In this document: piece by piece, positions 43,926 to 52,398 of the stretch
How the letters are laid out: each line of letters opens with the position of its first letter
How positions within the stretch are numbered: position 1 is the stretch's first letter
DNA from: JBCBSP01 sp039819095
GTDB taxonomy: Bacteria; Pseudomonadota; Alphaproteobacteria; Caulobacterales; Maricaulaceae
DNA: 64,000 nt
Assembly (NCBI GenBank): GCA_039819095.1
Contig: JBCBSP010000005.1
Coordinates: 186,001-250,000, forward strand
Reading direction: 5' to 3'
The notes under the pieces: generated by a model
Databases searched by the model: none
What the model was told of the DNA's origin: nothing
What the model saw: only the letters and a program-made list of their open reading frames with translations
Position numbers and translations under genes: made by a program

Positions 43926-45437
43926 GTGAACGAGACACTTTTCATCGGCGGTGCGGACGGCGCGCCGCAGACGCTTCTGCTTAACCGGGCAAACCGTCAC
44001 GGGCTGGTGGCTGGCGCGACCGGCACCGGCAAGACGGTGACGCTGCAAATCCTCGCCCAGGGTTTCGCCGAAGCCGGCGTGCCGGTCTTCTGCGCGGATG
44101 TGAAGGGCGATCTGTCCGGCCTCGCCGCATCCGGTGATCCCGCACACAAGCTGCATGACAAGCTCATCGCGCGCGCTGAGAAAATCGGGCTTGCGGACTA
44201 TTCATACTTTGAAGCGCCCACCGCTTTCTGGGATCTGTACGGTGACAAGGGTCACCCGCTTCGTACGACCGTGGCCGAGATCGGCCCGGTGCTTCTGGCG
44301 CGCATGCTCGACCTCAATCCAACCCAGGAAGGCGTTCTCACCATCGCCTTCGCCCTGTCCGATGATGACGGCCTGCTGCTGCTCGACCTGAAGGATCTTC
44401 GCGCGCTGTTGATGCATGTCAGCGAGAACCGCGCCGAGCTCAGCCAGCGCTACGGCAATATCGCGCCGGCGAGCGTGGCGGCCATTCAGCGCCGGCTGCT
44501 GGTGCTGGAGCGTTCCGGGGTTGAGCATTTCTTCGGCGAACCGGCTCTGAAGCTCGCCGACATGATGCGCCGGGATTCCAATGGCCGGGGCATGGTCAAC
44601 ATCCTTGACGCCACCCAGCTGATCCATCAACCGCGCCTGTATTCCACCTTCCTGCTCTGGCTCATGTCAGAGCTGTTCGAGGAGCTTCCCGAGGTCGGGG
44701 ATCCGGACCGGCCTGAGCTGGTCTTCTTCTTTGATGAGGCCCACCTCCTGTTTGAGCACGCGCCACGGGCCCTGCTTCAGAAGGTGGAGCAGACGGTCAA
44801 GCTGATCCGGTCAAAGGGCGTGGGCATCTTCTTCGTCACGCAGAATCCGCGCGATATTCCTGAAGACGTGCTCGCCCAGCTGGGCACGCGCGTGCAGCAC
44901 GCGTTGCGCGCCTACACGCCGAAGGAACGTCGGGCGGTCAAAGCCGCCGCCGATTCCTTTCGGCCCAACCCCGCCTTCGACGCGAAGGACGTCATTACCG
45001 AGCTCGGCGTGGGCGAGGCGCTGGTCTCCACCCTTGACGAAAAGGGCCGCCCGACCATCACTCAGCGCACCTTGATCCGTCCGCCCGCCTCCCGGCTGGG
45101 GCCGCTCAACGACGCTGAACGCGGCGGTATCCTCGCCGCGAGCGCGCTGGCGGGCCGCTATGACGAGACCGTGGACCGTCGTTCAGCCTATGAAATCCTG
45201 GAGGAGAATCTCGCCAGGCGCGCCGAGCAGGCCGAGGAAGAAGCCCGTCAGACCCGCCGCGAAGAGCGTGACAGCCGCCGCCGGGCGCCGGCGCCGTCGC
45301 GCCGTCGCGCCACGCGGCGGCGTTCAAACCGCCAGGGCGTCGCCGAAGCGGCAGTGAAAACCGCCGTGCGGCGCGCTTCCACCATGATCGTGACCGAGGT
45401 CATGCGCGGCCTGCTCGGCGGACTTCGCAGACGCTAG
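43926..45437 (+). CDS. DUF853 / HerA-like helicase-fold ATPase (YjgR family)
   Basis: A 503-aa P-loop ATPase. Walker A is AGATGTGKTVTLQILAQG (about residues 29-46), Walker B ELVFFFDEAHLLFEH (about 263-277), and FFVTQNPRDIPEDVLAQLG follows as sensor motif. The C-terminal 80 residues are very basic (RRAPAPSRRRATRRRSNRQ), fit for nucleic-acid contact. YjgR relatives have no settled function. GTG 43926 is required to keep the conserved N-terminus. It is 30 nt upstream of tenA. Expression past the hairpin at 43873-43924 would need its own promoter or read-through. Confidence 0.9.
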   Translation: MNETLFIGGADGAPQTLLLNRANRHGLVAGATGTGKTVTLQILAQGFAEAGVPVFCADVKGDLSGLAASGDPAHKLHDKLIARAEKIGLADYSYFEAPTAFWDLYGDKGHPLRTTVAEIGPVLLARMLDLNPTQEGVLTIAFALSDDDGLLLLDLKDLRALLMHVSENRAELSQRYGNIAPASVAAIQRRLLVLERSGVEHFFGEPALKLADMMRRDSNGRGMVNILDATQLIHQPRLYSTFLLWLMSELFEELPEVGDPDRPELVFFFDEAHLLFEHAPRALLQKVEQTVKLIRSKGVGIFFVTQNPRDIPEDVLAQLGTRVQHALRAYTPKERRAVKAAADSFRPNPAFDAKDVITELGVGEALVSTLDEKGRPTITQRTLIRPPASRLGPLNDAERGGILAASALAGRYDETVDRRSAYEILEENLARRAEQAEEEARQTRREERDSRRRAPAPSRRRATRRRSNRQGVAEAAVKTAVRRASTMIVTEVMRGLLGGLRRR

Positions 45438-45466
45438 CCGCGTTCAACCGTTTTTCTGGAGACCCC

Positions 45467-46138
45467 ATGACATCGTTCAGCCAGGACGCCTGGACCCGCG
45501 TCGCTCGCGTTCGCGAGGCGATCTACCAGATGCCCTTCAACGTTTCGCTCGCCGACGGCACGCTCAGCGAAGATGTCTTCGCCCACTATATCGTGCAGGA
45601 CAGTCTCTACCTGGCCGAGTACGCCAAGACGCTCGCGCTCGCCGCCGCTAAGGCGCCGCACGGCGATGCGCTGATGACCTTTTCCGGCGGGGCGACCGTC
45701 GCGGTCCAGGTGGAACGCGCGCTCCACGAAGAATACTTCAGGACTTTCGGCATCGACGCACGCGAAGCCGCTCGCGCGGAACCCTCGCCGACCTGTCTTG
45801 GCTATACCAGCTATCTTCTCTCGGTGGCTCAGACCCAGGGATTCGCCGAGCTCGTCGCGGCCATCCTGCCCTGTTTCTGGGTTTATCAGGATGTCGGCCA
45901 GCGCATTCACAAGGCCGCCGCGCCCGATAACCCCTATCGCGCCTGGATCGACACCTATGCCGATGAAGGCTTTGAAAAGGCCACCCGGGACGTGATCGAC
46001 ATCACCGACGAAGCCGCCTCCAGCGCCGATGCCGCTACGGTGGAGCGCATGCATACCGCCTTTCTGCGCTGCACACAGTTTGAGTGGATGTTCTGGGACG
46101 CGGCCTGGCGACGCGAGACCTGGCCGGTGACCGCGTGA
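45467..46138 (+). CDS. tenA: TenA family thiaminase II / aminopyrimidine aminohydrolase
   Basis: TenA hydrolyses 4-amino-5-aminomethyl-2-methylpyrimidine, salvaging thiamin breakdown products. The 223-aa helical protein keeps the active-site set of the Cys-type group: D45 and Y48 (VQDSLYL), C136 (ILPCFWVY) and E206 (FEWMFW). So a functional TenA_C enzyme is expected. No other thiamin genes and no TPP riboswitch are visible next to it. Its stop overlaps the next ATG by one base (TGATG), coupling it to a small membrane protein. Confidence 0.93.
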   Translation: MTSFSQDAWTRVARVREAIYQMPFNVSLADGTLSEDVFAHYIVQDSLYLAEYAKTLALAAAKAPHGDALMTFSGGATVAVQVERALHEEYFRTFGIDAREAARAEPSPTCLGYTSYLLSVAQTQGFAELVAAILPCFWVYQDVGQRIHKAAAPDNPYRAWIDTYADEGFEKATRDVIDITDEAASSADAATVERMHTAFLRCTQFEWMFWDAAWRRETWPVTA

Positions 46139-46404
46139 TGGAGATGGTGTGGTCTGACTTTGTCGGCCTGACCGGCGTGGCGTGTATTCTTGCCGCCTTC
46201 GCGCTGCTTCAGCTGGAGATTCTCAACGGCGACAGCCTGCGCTACCTCGCCCTGAACGCCGTGGGCGCCGTACTCCTGCTCATCTCACTGATGGTCACCT
46301 TCAACCTGGCCAGCTTCGTGATTGAAATCTGCTGGCTGGCCATCTCCGTGTTCGGGATCGCCAAGGTGCTGCTGCGCCGACGGCGGGCCGTTGAAACCGC
46401 TTGA
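46138..46404 (+). CDS. Small CBU_0592-like membrane protein
   Basis: An 88-aa integral membrane protein starting at ATG 46138 (overlap with the tenA stop); a GTG one codon earlier is possible. Three hydrophobic helices are visible: FVGLTGVACILAAFALLQ, LNAVGAVLLLISLMVTF and IEICWLAISVFGIAKVLL, with a basic end RRRRAV. The pattern matches the small CBU_0592-type domain, of unknown function. Its stop overlaps the TTG start of the acyltransferase gene. A role alongside TenA is not evident. Confidence 0.8.
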   Translation: MEMVWSDFVGLTGVACILAAFALLQLEILNGDSLRYLALNAVGAVLLLISLMVTFNLASFVIEICWLAISVFGIAKVLLRRRRAVETA

Positions 46405-48812
46405 AATACCGCGCCGACATAGACGGGCTGCGCGCGATCGCCGTACTCGCCGTTATCGCGTTTCACGCCGGGCTCCCCGGCGTTTCGGGCGGCTTCATCG
46501 GGGTCGATGTCTTCTTCGTGATCTCCGGTTATCTGATTACGCGGATTATCCTGGAGGCCGATCGCGGCTTCAGAGCTTTCGCGGCGGATTTCTATGAACG
46601 CCGGATCCGCCGCCTTATCCCTCCTCTCATCCTGGTTCTGGCGTTCAGCGCGGTCGCGGCCTGGATGCTGCTCTCAGCGGAACAACTCACCGAGTTCGGC
46701 GCCAGCCTGATCGGGACGTCTTTGTTCGGATCCAACTGGGTCTTCATGGCCCAGTCCGGCTATTTCGATGCGCCGTCGGAGCAACGCCTGCTGCTTCACA
46801 CCTGGTCTCTGGGGATTGAAGAACAATTCTATCTGGTTCTTCCCGCGCTTGTCTTTCTCCTGCCGAGGCGCTGGGTCACGGCGAGCCTTTTGCTCCTGAC
46901 CACGGCGTCGCTGGCCTATAGCGCGTATCTTGTCGACGCTGGACGCTCGGAAGCGGCCTTCTTCAACTCCTTCGCGCGCATGTGGGAGCTGGGGATCGGC
47001 GCCCTGCTCGCCTGTTTCGTCCGCCAGCCGCCAGAAAATGAGCGGCTTCGTGCAGCGATAGCCGTCACCGGTCTTGGGGCGATCCTGGCCTCGTTGACGC
47101 TCATACAGCCAGATCAACCCTTTCCAGGCCTGTCGGCCCTGCCTGCAACACTCGGAACCGCACTGATCATCTACGCAAACTCGCGCACGGTCGGCGCGGT
47201 TCTTTCGATCCGGCCGCTGGTCTGGGTCGGCCTGATCAGTTACGGGCTCTACTTGTGGCATTGGCCGCTTCTGGTGGCGCTGCGGCTATACGCCGGAAAA
47301 CCAGAACCGGTCATGGTCGCGGCCGCCATCGCGATATCATTCTTGCTCGCCGCCCTGTCCTACCGCCTGCTCGAACGCCCTGTGCGGGCCAAACGTAGGC
47401 TCACCGCCCGACGGGCGGTCTATCTCGGCTTCATCATCACAACTCTGGCCATGTCGGCCGTCGGTGTCGCCGCGCTTTCCGGCGCCGGCCGCGCGCCGGG
47501 TGATGATGGCGGTCGGTTCGCCGCCTATCTTGATCAGCGCGAAGTTGAACGGATTGAGTTCCGCCGTTACGGCCTGCTGCGCGAGTGCTGGGTCACGCCG
47601 TCCGAGCCGTTCCAAGACGTCCTGGACGGGTGTGTGAGCTTTGCGCCTGACCGACCCAACGTGCTGATTCTCGGCGATAGCCATGCCGCTCAGCTCACAC
47701 CTGGACTGCTGGCCCGCTACCCGCAGGTCTCTTTTGATCTGGTGGCGGTCCATTCCTGCATTCTCGGCAACCGGGAACTCGCAGAGGACCGCCAAGGATG
47801 CCTCGATCTGATCGACTGGAGCGAAACCGAGCTGCCCGGCCTGCCCTATGACGCCGTCATCGCGACTGCGCGGCAGGAAGATGAAACAACGCTCGAGCTC
47901 TTCGCGCAGGCGGTGAACGCGCTCCACCAGCATATCCCGGTGACGGTGATCGGACCGGTTCCCCACTACACACCTGACACTCAGACCCTCTTCGAACGCC
48001 ACATCAACGCTTCCGCAAGCAGGCTCGATCGCCGATTTGACGCCGCCGTTTCACGCAGCCGGCTAAGGTTTGATGCGGTGCTGGCCGCCGCTCTGGACGG
48101 CCCGTCCTATCACTCGGTGCAAAATCGGTTCTGCCCGACCGGCCCGAGCAGCTGCGCGCATTTCGACGAGAACGGCTGGCCGATCCTTATCGATGCATCT
48201 CATATGAGCCCGACTGCAGTTCGCGATTTGATTGAAAACCGACTGCCCCGCCTGGACTTGTCAGGCGGGCGCTCGGAAGGCGCTTTGCAGGCGGTTGGCG
48301 TCCCAATCGGTCCTGGCCCGCTTGACCGCTTAAGCGCACAACCGGCGCATAGCGGCCAGTTTACTGAAATCACAACCGACCGTGTGCGCCTGTTCGACTT
48401 CGCCGACTGGACCCGGCGTGGCGAGGTTCAGATCAGGCTGGATGCGTCTCAGGCCGGCGAACAGTCCTTGTCGCGCGTCAAGCTGGGTGCGCGCGCCTCC
48501 CTCCTTCGACCCATACCGTCGATGGCGGTTACCGCCGGTGACACCGTCACCCTGACCGCACGACTTTCCAGCCCGACGCCGCAACGCGTCACCCTCCTGA
48601 TTGGGCGCGGATGTGGCGCCACCCCAGCTGAGTCCAGCCGCCAGATCGTTGATACGGGGCCTGATCCGGTCGCGATCGCGCTCACCCATCGGTTTGAGCA
48701 TGACCATGCATGTGTGTTGGTCACCTTGGTCGCGCCGCCGGCTGGCGCTGATCTCTTCATCGGTCCGGTCGAGCTTCTTCGCGCGTCTGATGAGGCGACG
48801 CCGCCACGCTGA
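46401..48812 (+). CDS. OafA/YrhL-type acyltransferase with SGNH domain and extra C-terminal domain
   Basis: An 803-aa membrane O-acyltransferase likely to acetylate a surface polysaccharide. The start is TTG 46401, overlapping the previous stop; it gives the exact family N-terminus KYRADIDGLRAIAVL. Residues 1-360 are the acyltransferase-3 membrane domain with H22 and TWSLGIEEQFYLVLPAL. Residues about 415-615 are a periplasmic SGNH domain with GDSH at 425-428 and D598/H601 (DASHMS). Residues 640-803 form an additional beta-rich domain not present in ordinary OafA/SGNH proteins; it may bind carbohydrate. No other polysaccharide genes are close by. Confidence 0.9.
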   Translation: MKYRADIDGLRAIAVLAVIAFHAGLPGVSGGFIGVDVFFVISGYLITRIILEADRGFRAFAADFYERRIRRLIPPLILVLAFSAVAAWMLLSAEQLTEFGASLIGTSLFGSNWVFMAQSGYFDAPSEQRLLLHTWSLGIEEQFYLVLPALVFLLPRRWVTASLLLLTTASLAYSAYLVDAGRSEAAFFNSFARMWELGIGALLACFVRQPPENERLRAAIAVTGLGAILASLTLIQPDQPFPGLSALPATLGTALIIYANSRTVGAVLSIRPLVWVGLISYGLYLWHWPLLVALRLYAGKPEPVMVAAAIAISFLLAALSYRLLERPVRAKRRLTARRAVYLGFIITTLAMSAVGVAALSGAGRAPGDDGGRFAAYLDQREVERIEFRRYGLLRECWVTPSEPFQDVLDGCVSFAPDRPNVLILGDSHAAQLTPGLLARYPQVSFDLVAVHSCILGNRELAEDRQGCLDLIDWSETELPGLPYDAVIATARQEDETTLELFAQAVNALHQHIPVTVIGPVPHYTPDTQTLFERHINASASRLDRRFDAAVSRSRLRFDAVLAAALDGPSYHSVQNRFCPTGPSSCAHFDENGWPILIDASHMSPTAVRDLIENRLPRLDLSGGRSEGALQAVGVPIGPGPLDRLSAQPAHSGQFTEITTDRVRLFDFADWTRRGEVQIRLDASQAGEQSLSRVKLGARASLLRPIPSMAVTAGDTVTLTARLSSPTPQRVTLLIGRGCGATPAESSRQIVDTGPDPVAIALTHRFEHDHACVLVTLVAPPAGADLFIGPVELLRASDEATPPR

Positions 48813-48852
48813 GCGTCTTGACCCGGCAGGCCGGGTTCGGCGAGATGAGGAC

Positions 48853-49305
48853 ATGACCCTGCTTGACCATTACCACTCGCAGATCGGCGAGACCCGCACC
48901 TCAGACTGGCTCGTTGTCGATCAGGCGCGCGTGGACGCTTTTGCTGACGTAACGCTCGATCATCAGTTCATCCATGTTGACCCGGAGCGCGCCAAGGCCG
49001 AAACCCCGTTCGGCGGTCCGATCGCGCATGGCTTCCTGACGCTGTCCATGCTGTCGCATTTCGCCGCCCAGACCCTGCCGGCCTTCCCGGACAAGGCGAT
49101 CGGCATCAATTACGGCTTCGACAAGGTTCGGTTTTTAAACCCTGTTCTCGTGGGCTCGCGCATTCGCGGCGTCTTCACGCTCGCCAGCGTGGAGGAGCGC
49201 AAGCCCGGCCAGCTGCAGATGACCAATGCCTGCGTGGTGGAGATCGAAGGCTCTGAAACCCCCGCGCTCGCGGCGGACTGGCTCAGCCTGGTCGTGACCG
49301 GTTGA
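48853..49305 (+). CDS. MaoC-like (R)-enoyl-CoA hydratase
   Basis: A 150-aa single hot-dog-fold hydratase. From ATG 48853 it shows the hydratase motif TLDHQFIHVDPERA, with catalytic D36 and H41, followed by TPFGGPIAHGFLTLSML, the canonical second block. It would add water to trans-2-enoyl-CoA of R configuration. The longer in-frame region upstream lies within the acyltransferase end and is not coding. A GAGG lies only 2 nt before the ATG, which is unusually close. It converges with the marR gene, 5 nt between stops. Confidence 0.92.
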   Translation: MTLLDHYHSQIGETRTSDWLVVDQARVDAFADVTLDHQFIHVDPERAKAETPFGGPIAHGFLTLSMLSHFAAQTLPAFPDKAIGINYGFDKVRFLNPVLVGSRIRGVFTLASVEERKPGQLQMTNACVVEIEGSETPALAADWLSLVVTG

Positions 49306-49310
49306 GGCGA

Positions 49311-49772
49311 TCAGCCGGGCTCGCCAAGCCGCGCCGCCCGGTCGGCCAGACGCTGCAGCAGCGCCATGAGCTGGCTGCGTTCTTCGCTGCTGAAACCGTT
49401 TAGAAGCGCGCGCTCATGATCAAGCGCCACCGGCGCGATCTCTTCATAGATGCGCGCGCCCTCCTCGGTCAGCGAGACGTCCGAAGCGCGCCGGTCCGCC
49501 GCCTGGCGACGGCGCTGCACCAGCCCGCGCTGATCCAGCGCCCGGATGGCGCGGCTGACCGTAACCTTGTCCATGGCGGTGGCTTCGCACACGCCCTGAG
49601 CGGTCAGCGGCGCAGCCTCGCCGAGGACCGCGATCACCCGCCACTCCCAGATCGTCAGTCCGAAACGGGCCTGATAGGCGCGCGCGATCAGACCGGAGGC
49701 GCGGTTGGACGCCACCGACAGCCGGTAGGGCAAATACTCATCAAGGATGAGGCGTGAAGGCGCATCGGTCAC
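49311..49772 (-). CDS. MarR family transcriptional regulator
   Basis: A 153-aa winged-helix regulator starting with GTG 49772. The recognition segment VCEATAMDKVTVSRAIRALDQRGLVQR and the wing ADRRASDVSLTEEG are typical MarR. It lies 45 nt downstream of the HPPD gene on the same strand and so probably belongs to its transcript. The likely targets are HPPD itself and the divergent maiA, with a tyrosine catabolite (such as homogentisate or an aromatic acid) as ligand; both points are inference from context. Confidence 0.9.
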   Translation of the reverse strand: MTDAPSRLILDEYLPYRLSVASNRASGLIARAYQARFGLTIWEWRVIAVLGEAAPLTAQGVCEATAMDKVTVSRAIRALDQRGLVQRRRQAADRRASDVSLTEEGARIYEEIAPVALDHERALLNGFSSEERSQLMALLQRLADRAARLGEPG

Positions 49773-49817
49773 GGTCCGGTCCTCCAGACGATTACGACGC
49801 GCCTTCCTGCAAGCGAT

Positions 49818-50894
49818 TTAGGCGCTCGGCGCATCTTCGGTCTTGATCACGCCTCGGCGGATCTGATCAAGCTCGATGGACTCAAACAGGGCTTTGAAAT
49901 TGCCTTCGCCGAAACCCTCATTGCCTTTGCGCTGAATGATCTCGAAGAAGATCGGGCCGATATTGGTCGTGGTGAAGATCTGCAACAGAATCCCGTCGCC
50001 ATTCTCAGGGTCGCCGTCAACCAGGATGTTATTCTTCTTCAACCGCTCCAGATCCTCGCCATGGCCCGGCACGCGCTCGTCGACGAGCTCGTAATAGGTT
50101 TTCGGCGTGTCCTGGAAGACCAGGCCGGTCTGGCGCAATTGCTCAATCGTCTCATAAATGTCCGGCGTGGTCAGGGCGATGTGCTGGATGCCTTCGCCAT
50201 TATATTCACGAAGATATTCAGAGATTTGTGACTGATCATCGGAGCTTTCATTCAGCGGGATGCGCAGCTTGCCGCACGGGCCGGTCATGGCGCGCGACAG
50301 AAGGCCGGTGTGCTGGCCCTGAATATCGAAATAGCGGATTTCACGGAAGTTGAAGACGCGCTCATAAAAACCCGCCCAAGTGTCCATATTGCCGTTGAAC
50401 ACGTTGTGGGTCAGGTGATCAAGGATCTCCAGCCCGGCGCCGCCCGTGTCTTCAGCGCCCTCGATCGGGTCGAACAGCGCGTCGTAGATATTGGCCTCGC
50501 CATAGGTGTCGACGAGATAGAGCACCGAGCCGCCAATGCCCTTAATAGCCGGAATGGTCTCGCCATCGGTCCAGATGCCTTCGCCGAACGGCTCAGCGCC
50601 GCGCTCCAGCGCATCGGCATAGGCCTTCTTCGCATCCTTCACGCGGAACGCCATCGCATTGGCGGACGGGCCGTGTGCGGCGCGGAACTCAGCGGCCTGG
50701 CCGGTCGTCTCGCGATTGACCAGGAAGGTGATGTCGCCCTGCTTGTAGCGAACGATGTCCTTGGTTTTGTGCCGTGCCACGGCGGTGAAGCCGAGCTTGG
50801 TGAACAGCGCGTCGAGCGCTTCGGGTTCGGTGCTCGTGAACTCGACGAACTCAAAGCCGTCAGTGCCTAGCGGGTTCTCAAACAGGTCGGCCAT
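49818..50894 (-). CDS. hpd: 4-hydroxyphenylpyruvate dioxygenase
   Basis: This non-haem iron enzyme turns 4-hydroxyphenylpyruvate into homogentisate, the second step of tyrosine breakdown. The 358-aa protein has two glyoxalase-like halves and the iron ligands H160 (LDHLTHNVF), H238 (GIQHIAL) and E318 (PIFFEII), in positions matching the Pseudomonas enzyme. Start at ATG 50894. Homogentisate dioxygenase and fumarylacetoacetase are not in the window, but maleylacetoacetate isomerase is encoded divergently 132 nt away. Together with the MarR gene downstream this forms a tyrosine-degradation module. Confidence 0.96.
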   Translation of the reverse strand: MADLFENPLGTDGFEFVEFTSTEPEALDALFTKLGFTAVARHKTKDIVRYKQGDITFLVNRETTGQAAEFRAAHGPSANAMAFRVKDAKKAYADALERGAEPFGEGIWTDGETIPAIKGIGGSVLYLVDTYGEANIYDALFDPIEGAEDTGGAGLEILDHLTHNVFNGNMDTWAGFYERVFNFREIRYFDIQGQHTGLLSRAMTGPCGKLRIPLNESSDDQSQISEYLREYNGEGIQHIALTTPDIYETIEQLRQTGLVFQDTPKTYYELVDERVPGHGEDLERLKKNNILVDGDPENGDGILLQIFTTTNIGPIFFEIIQRKGNEGFGEGNFKALFESIELDQIRRGVIKTEDAPSA

Positions 50895-50984
50895 TATCGC
50901 GCTCCATGATTGAATGGGGTTGGGCGTCCGGCGCGCATGGCTTGATCGGCGCGCCCGGTTTCGCCATCGTCAGTGACGGAAAAT

Positions 50985-51000
50985 AGTATCATTTGCAACT
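50985..51000. promoter_or_regulatory. Pseudo-palindrome between divergent hpd and maiA, candidate MarR operator
   Basis: AGTATCATTTGCAACT contains inverted half-sites AGTATCA and AGTTGCA (5 of 7 identical) with a 2-bp centre, in an AT-rich patch within an otherwise GC-rich 132-bp divergent promoter region. MarR proteins bind sites of this size. Seen: symmetry and position. Inferred: which regulator binds. Confidence 0.45.
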
Positions 51001-51026
51001 AATTTCACCCCCGGAAGGCCCTCACT

Positions 51027-51707
51027 ATGGAGAGACGCGATATGGCTGATGAGCAGGATATTGTTCTGTATGGATATTTTCGCTCCGGCACCTCCTACCG
51101 GGTGCGCATCGCGCTAAACTGGAAGGGCGTTCCCTTTCAGTATCAGCCGGTGAATCTGCTCACCGGCGCGCATCAGGATGCGGAGTTTCTCGCGCGTAAC
51201 CCACAGGCGCTGGTTCCGGCGCTGAGCGTCAGCGGGACCACGCTCACACAGAGCCCGGCCATTCTGGAGTGGATTGAAGAGACCTGGCCGGACCCGGCGC
51301 TTCTGCCCGATGACCCCGTGCTGCGCGCCCGTGTTCGCGCCTTCGCGGCGGTGGTCGCGTGCGATGTCCATCCGATCCAGAATCTGCGAGTGATGAAAAA
51401 GATCCGCGCCGATTTCGGCCAGGATCAGGACGGCGCGCTGGATTGGGCGCGCCACTGGATCGCGACCGGATTTGAAGCACTGGAAGCCCTCGCCGGCGCG
51501 GCGCCGGGCGCGAACGGCTTTCTCTTCGCGGACACCGCCACGATGGCGGAGGTCTATCTCGTCCCGCAAATGTTCAACGCGCGGCGCTTCGGCGTGGATC
51601 TGTCCGCCTTCCCCCGCCTTGTCGCAGCGGACGCCGCCGCCTCGGCCCTGCCTGCGTTTGAAGCCTCAAGGCCCGAGGTTCAGCCCGACGCGCCAGCGGA
51701 CGCCTAG
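51027..51707 (+). CDS. maiA: Maleylacetoacetate isomerase (zeta-class GST)
   Basis: MaiA isomerises maleylacetoacetate to fumarylacetoacetate with glutathione in the tyrosine/homogentisate route. The product is 226 aa from ATG 51027 (GGAAGG 8 nt upstream) or 221 aa from ATG 51042 (GGAGAG 7 nt upstream). The thioredoxin-fold part has SGTSYRVRIALNWKG, the zeta-class serine/cysteine-type motif, and the cis-proline region LVPALSV then QSPAILEWIEE. The C-terminal GST helix domain is complete. Its TAG stop is provided by the left end of a MITE-like element, so the original C-terminus may have been altered by that insertion. Confidence 0.93.
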   Translation: MERRDMADEQDIVLYGYFRSGTSYRVRIALNWKGVPFQYQPVNLLTGAHQDAEFLARNPQALVPALSVSGTTLTQSPAILEWIEETWPDPALLPDDPVLRARVRAFAAVVACDVHPIQNLRVMKKIRADFGQDQDGALDWARHWIATGFEALEALAGAAPGANGFLFADTATMAEVYLVPQMFNARRFGVDLSAFPRLVAADAAASALPAFEASRPEVQPDAPADA

Positions 51708-51984
51708 GGTCCAGACTCAATTGTTTTGTTGCAAGGACAGCTGAATGGGCAAGGCCTGCAAGGAAGGACGCGCAGGCCGGGGCAGGCCCCGGTCAAGCGG
51801 CGTGACGCGGCAGGGCGCAGGTCAGTCGGTTGAGGCTTCGCCGATCCGCACCGAGCAGCGGTCTTTCGTCCCGTGGCGGCGTTGCGCCCCCTTGAAAAGG
51901 CCCGCCTTTCCTGCGGGACCGCGCCTGGCCACGAACCAAAATCCCGCCGCTCAATGCGGCAAAACAATTGAGTATGGACCCTAG
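51704..51984. mobile_element. 281-bp MITE-like element with 25-bp terminal inverted repeats
   Basis: The left end (51704-51728) and right end (51960-51984) are inverted copies of CTAGGGTCC...TTGTTTTG with one mismatch in 25. No transposase is encoded. The CTAG at each extreme may be the target duplication; IS5-group elements are known to use YTAR targets, so an IS5-related parent is plausible. The two ends supply the TAG stops of both flanking convergent genes (maiA and the GGCT-like gene). An 80-codon frame inside (51745-51984) has no recognisable protein character. Confidence 0.85.
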
Positions 51985-52382
51985 CGATTGAACCAGTCAC
52001 CGCTTTCGATGAAGCGGGCGCCGGTCAGCGCCTTGATCCAAAGATAAACCCAAGCCTTCCGGTCCGGCTCGATCAGTTGCGCACGCACCCGTTCATAACG
52101 CGAGCGCCCCGGATCATTCGGCCAGTAGTCTTCATAAGCGTCGAGCTCGGCGATGACCGAGGCGTCGCGCACCTCGAACATCTCCCCGCGCACTTCGCCC
52201 GCGCCAGCGACCAGCGCGGGATAGCGCCCGAAATCGTAAAGCCGACCTGCAATTCTGCAGGACCCGACCGGTTTGAAGGCGTGCGCCAGTCCGAAGCGTT
52301 CAAACCCGGACTGACCCGCGCGGAGCAAGCCGTAGACGGCGATCAACTCGCCTTCACGGACCGTTCTATCAGCTTGCGACAC
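51981..52382 (-). CDS. Gamma-glutamylcyclotransferase-like (GGCT/AIG2) protein
   Basis: A 133-aa protein starting at GTG 52382. The N-terminal AVYGLLRAGQSGF is a variant of the YGxLRxG substrate-binding loop, and ELDAYEDYWPND holds the glutamate (E in YED) expected near the active site. GGCT-fold enzymes release 5-oxoproline from gamma-glutamyl compounds; bacterial members are mostly uncharacterised. The stop codon lies in the right end of the MITE-like element. It follows the DUF418 gene by 16 nt, likely in the same transcript. Confidence 0.78.
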   Translation of the reverse strand: MSQADRTVREGELIAVYGLLRAGQSGFERFGLAHAFKPVGSCRIAGRLYDFGRYPALVAGAGEVRGEMFEVRDASVIAELDAYEDYWPNDPGRSRYERVRAQLIEPDRKAWVYLWIKALTGARFIESGDWFNR

Positions 52383-52398
52383 GCCTGCGCCTGAGGGC

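Noticed and set aside
45437..45466. Possible TPP riboswitch before tenA
   Set aside because: The gap is only 29 nt, too short for the aptamer, and no conserved thi-box sequence is present.
51745..51984. 79-aa frame (GKACKEGRAGRG...) between maiA and the GGCT-like gene
   Set aside because: It lies wholly inside the inverted-repeat element and has no protein character; such frames are often annotated as hypothetical proteins by mistake.
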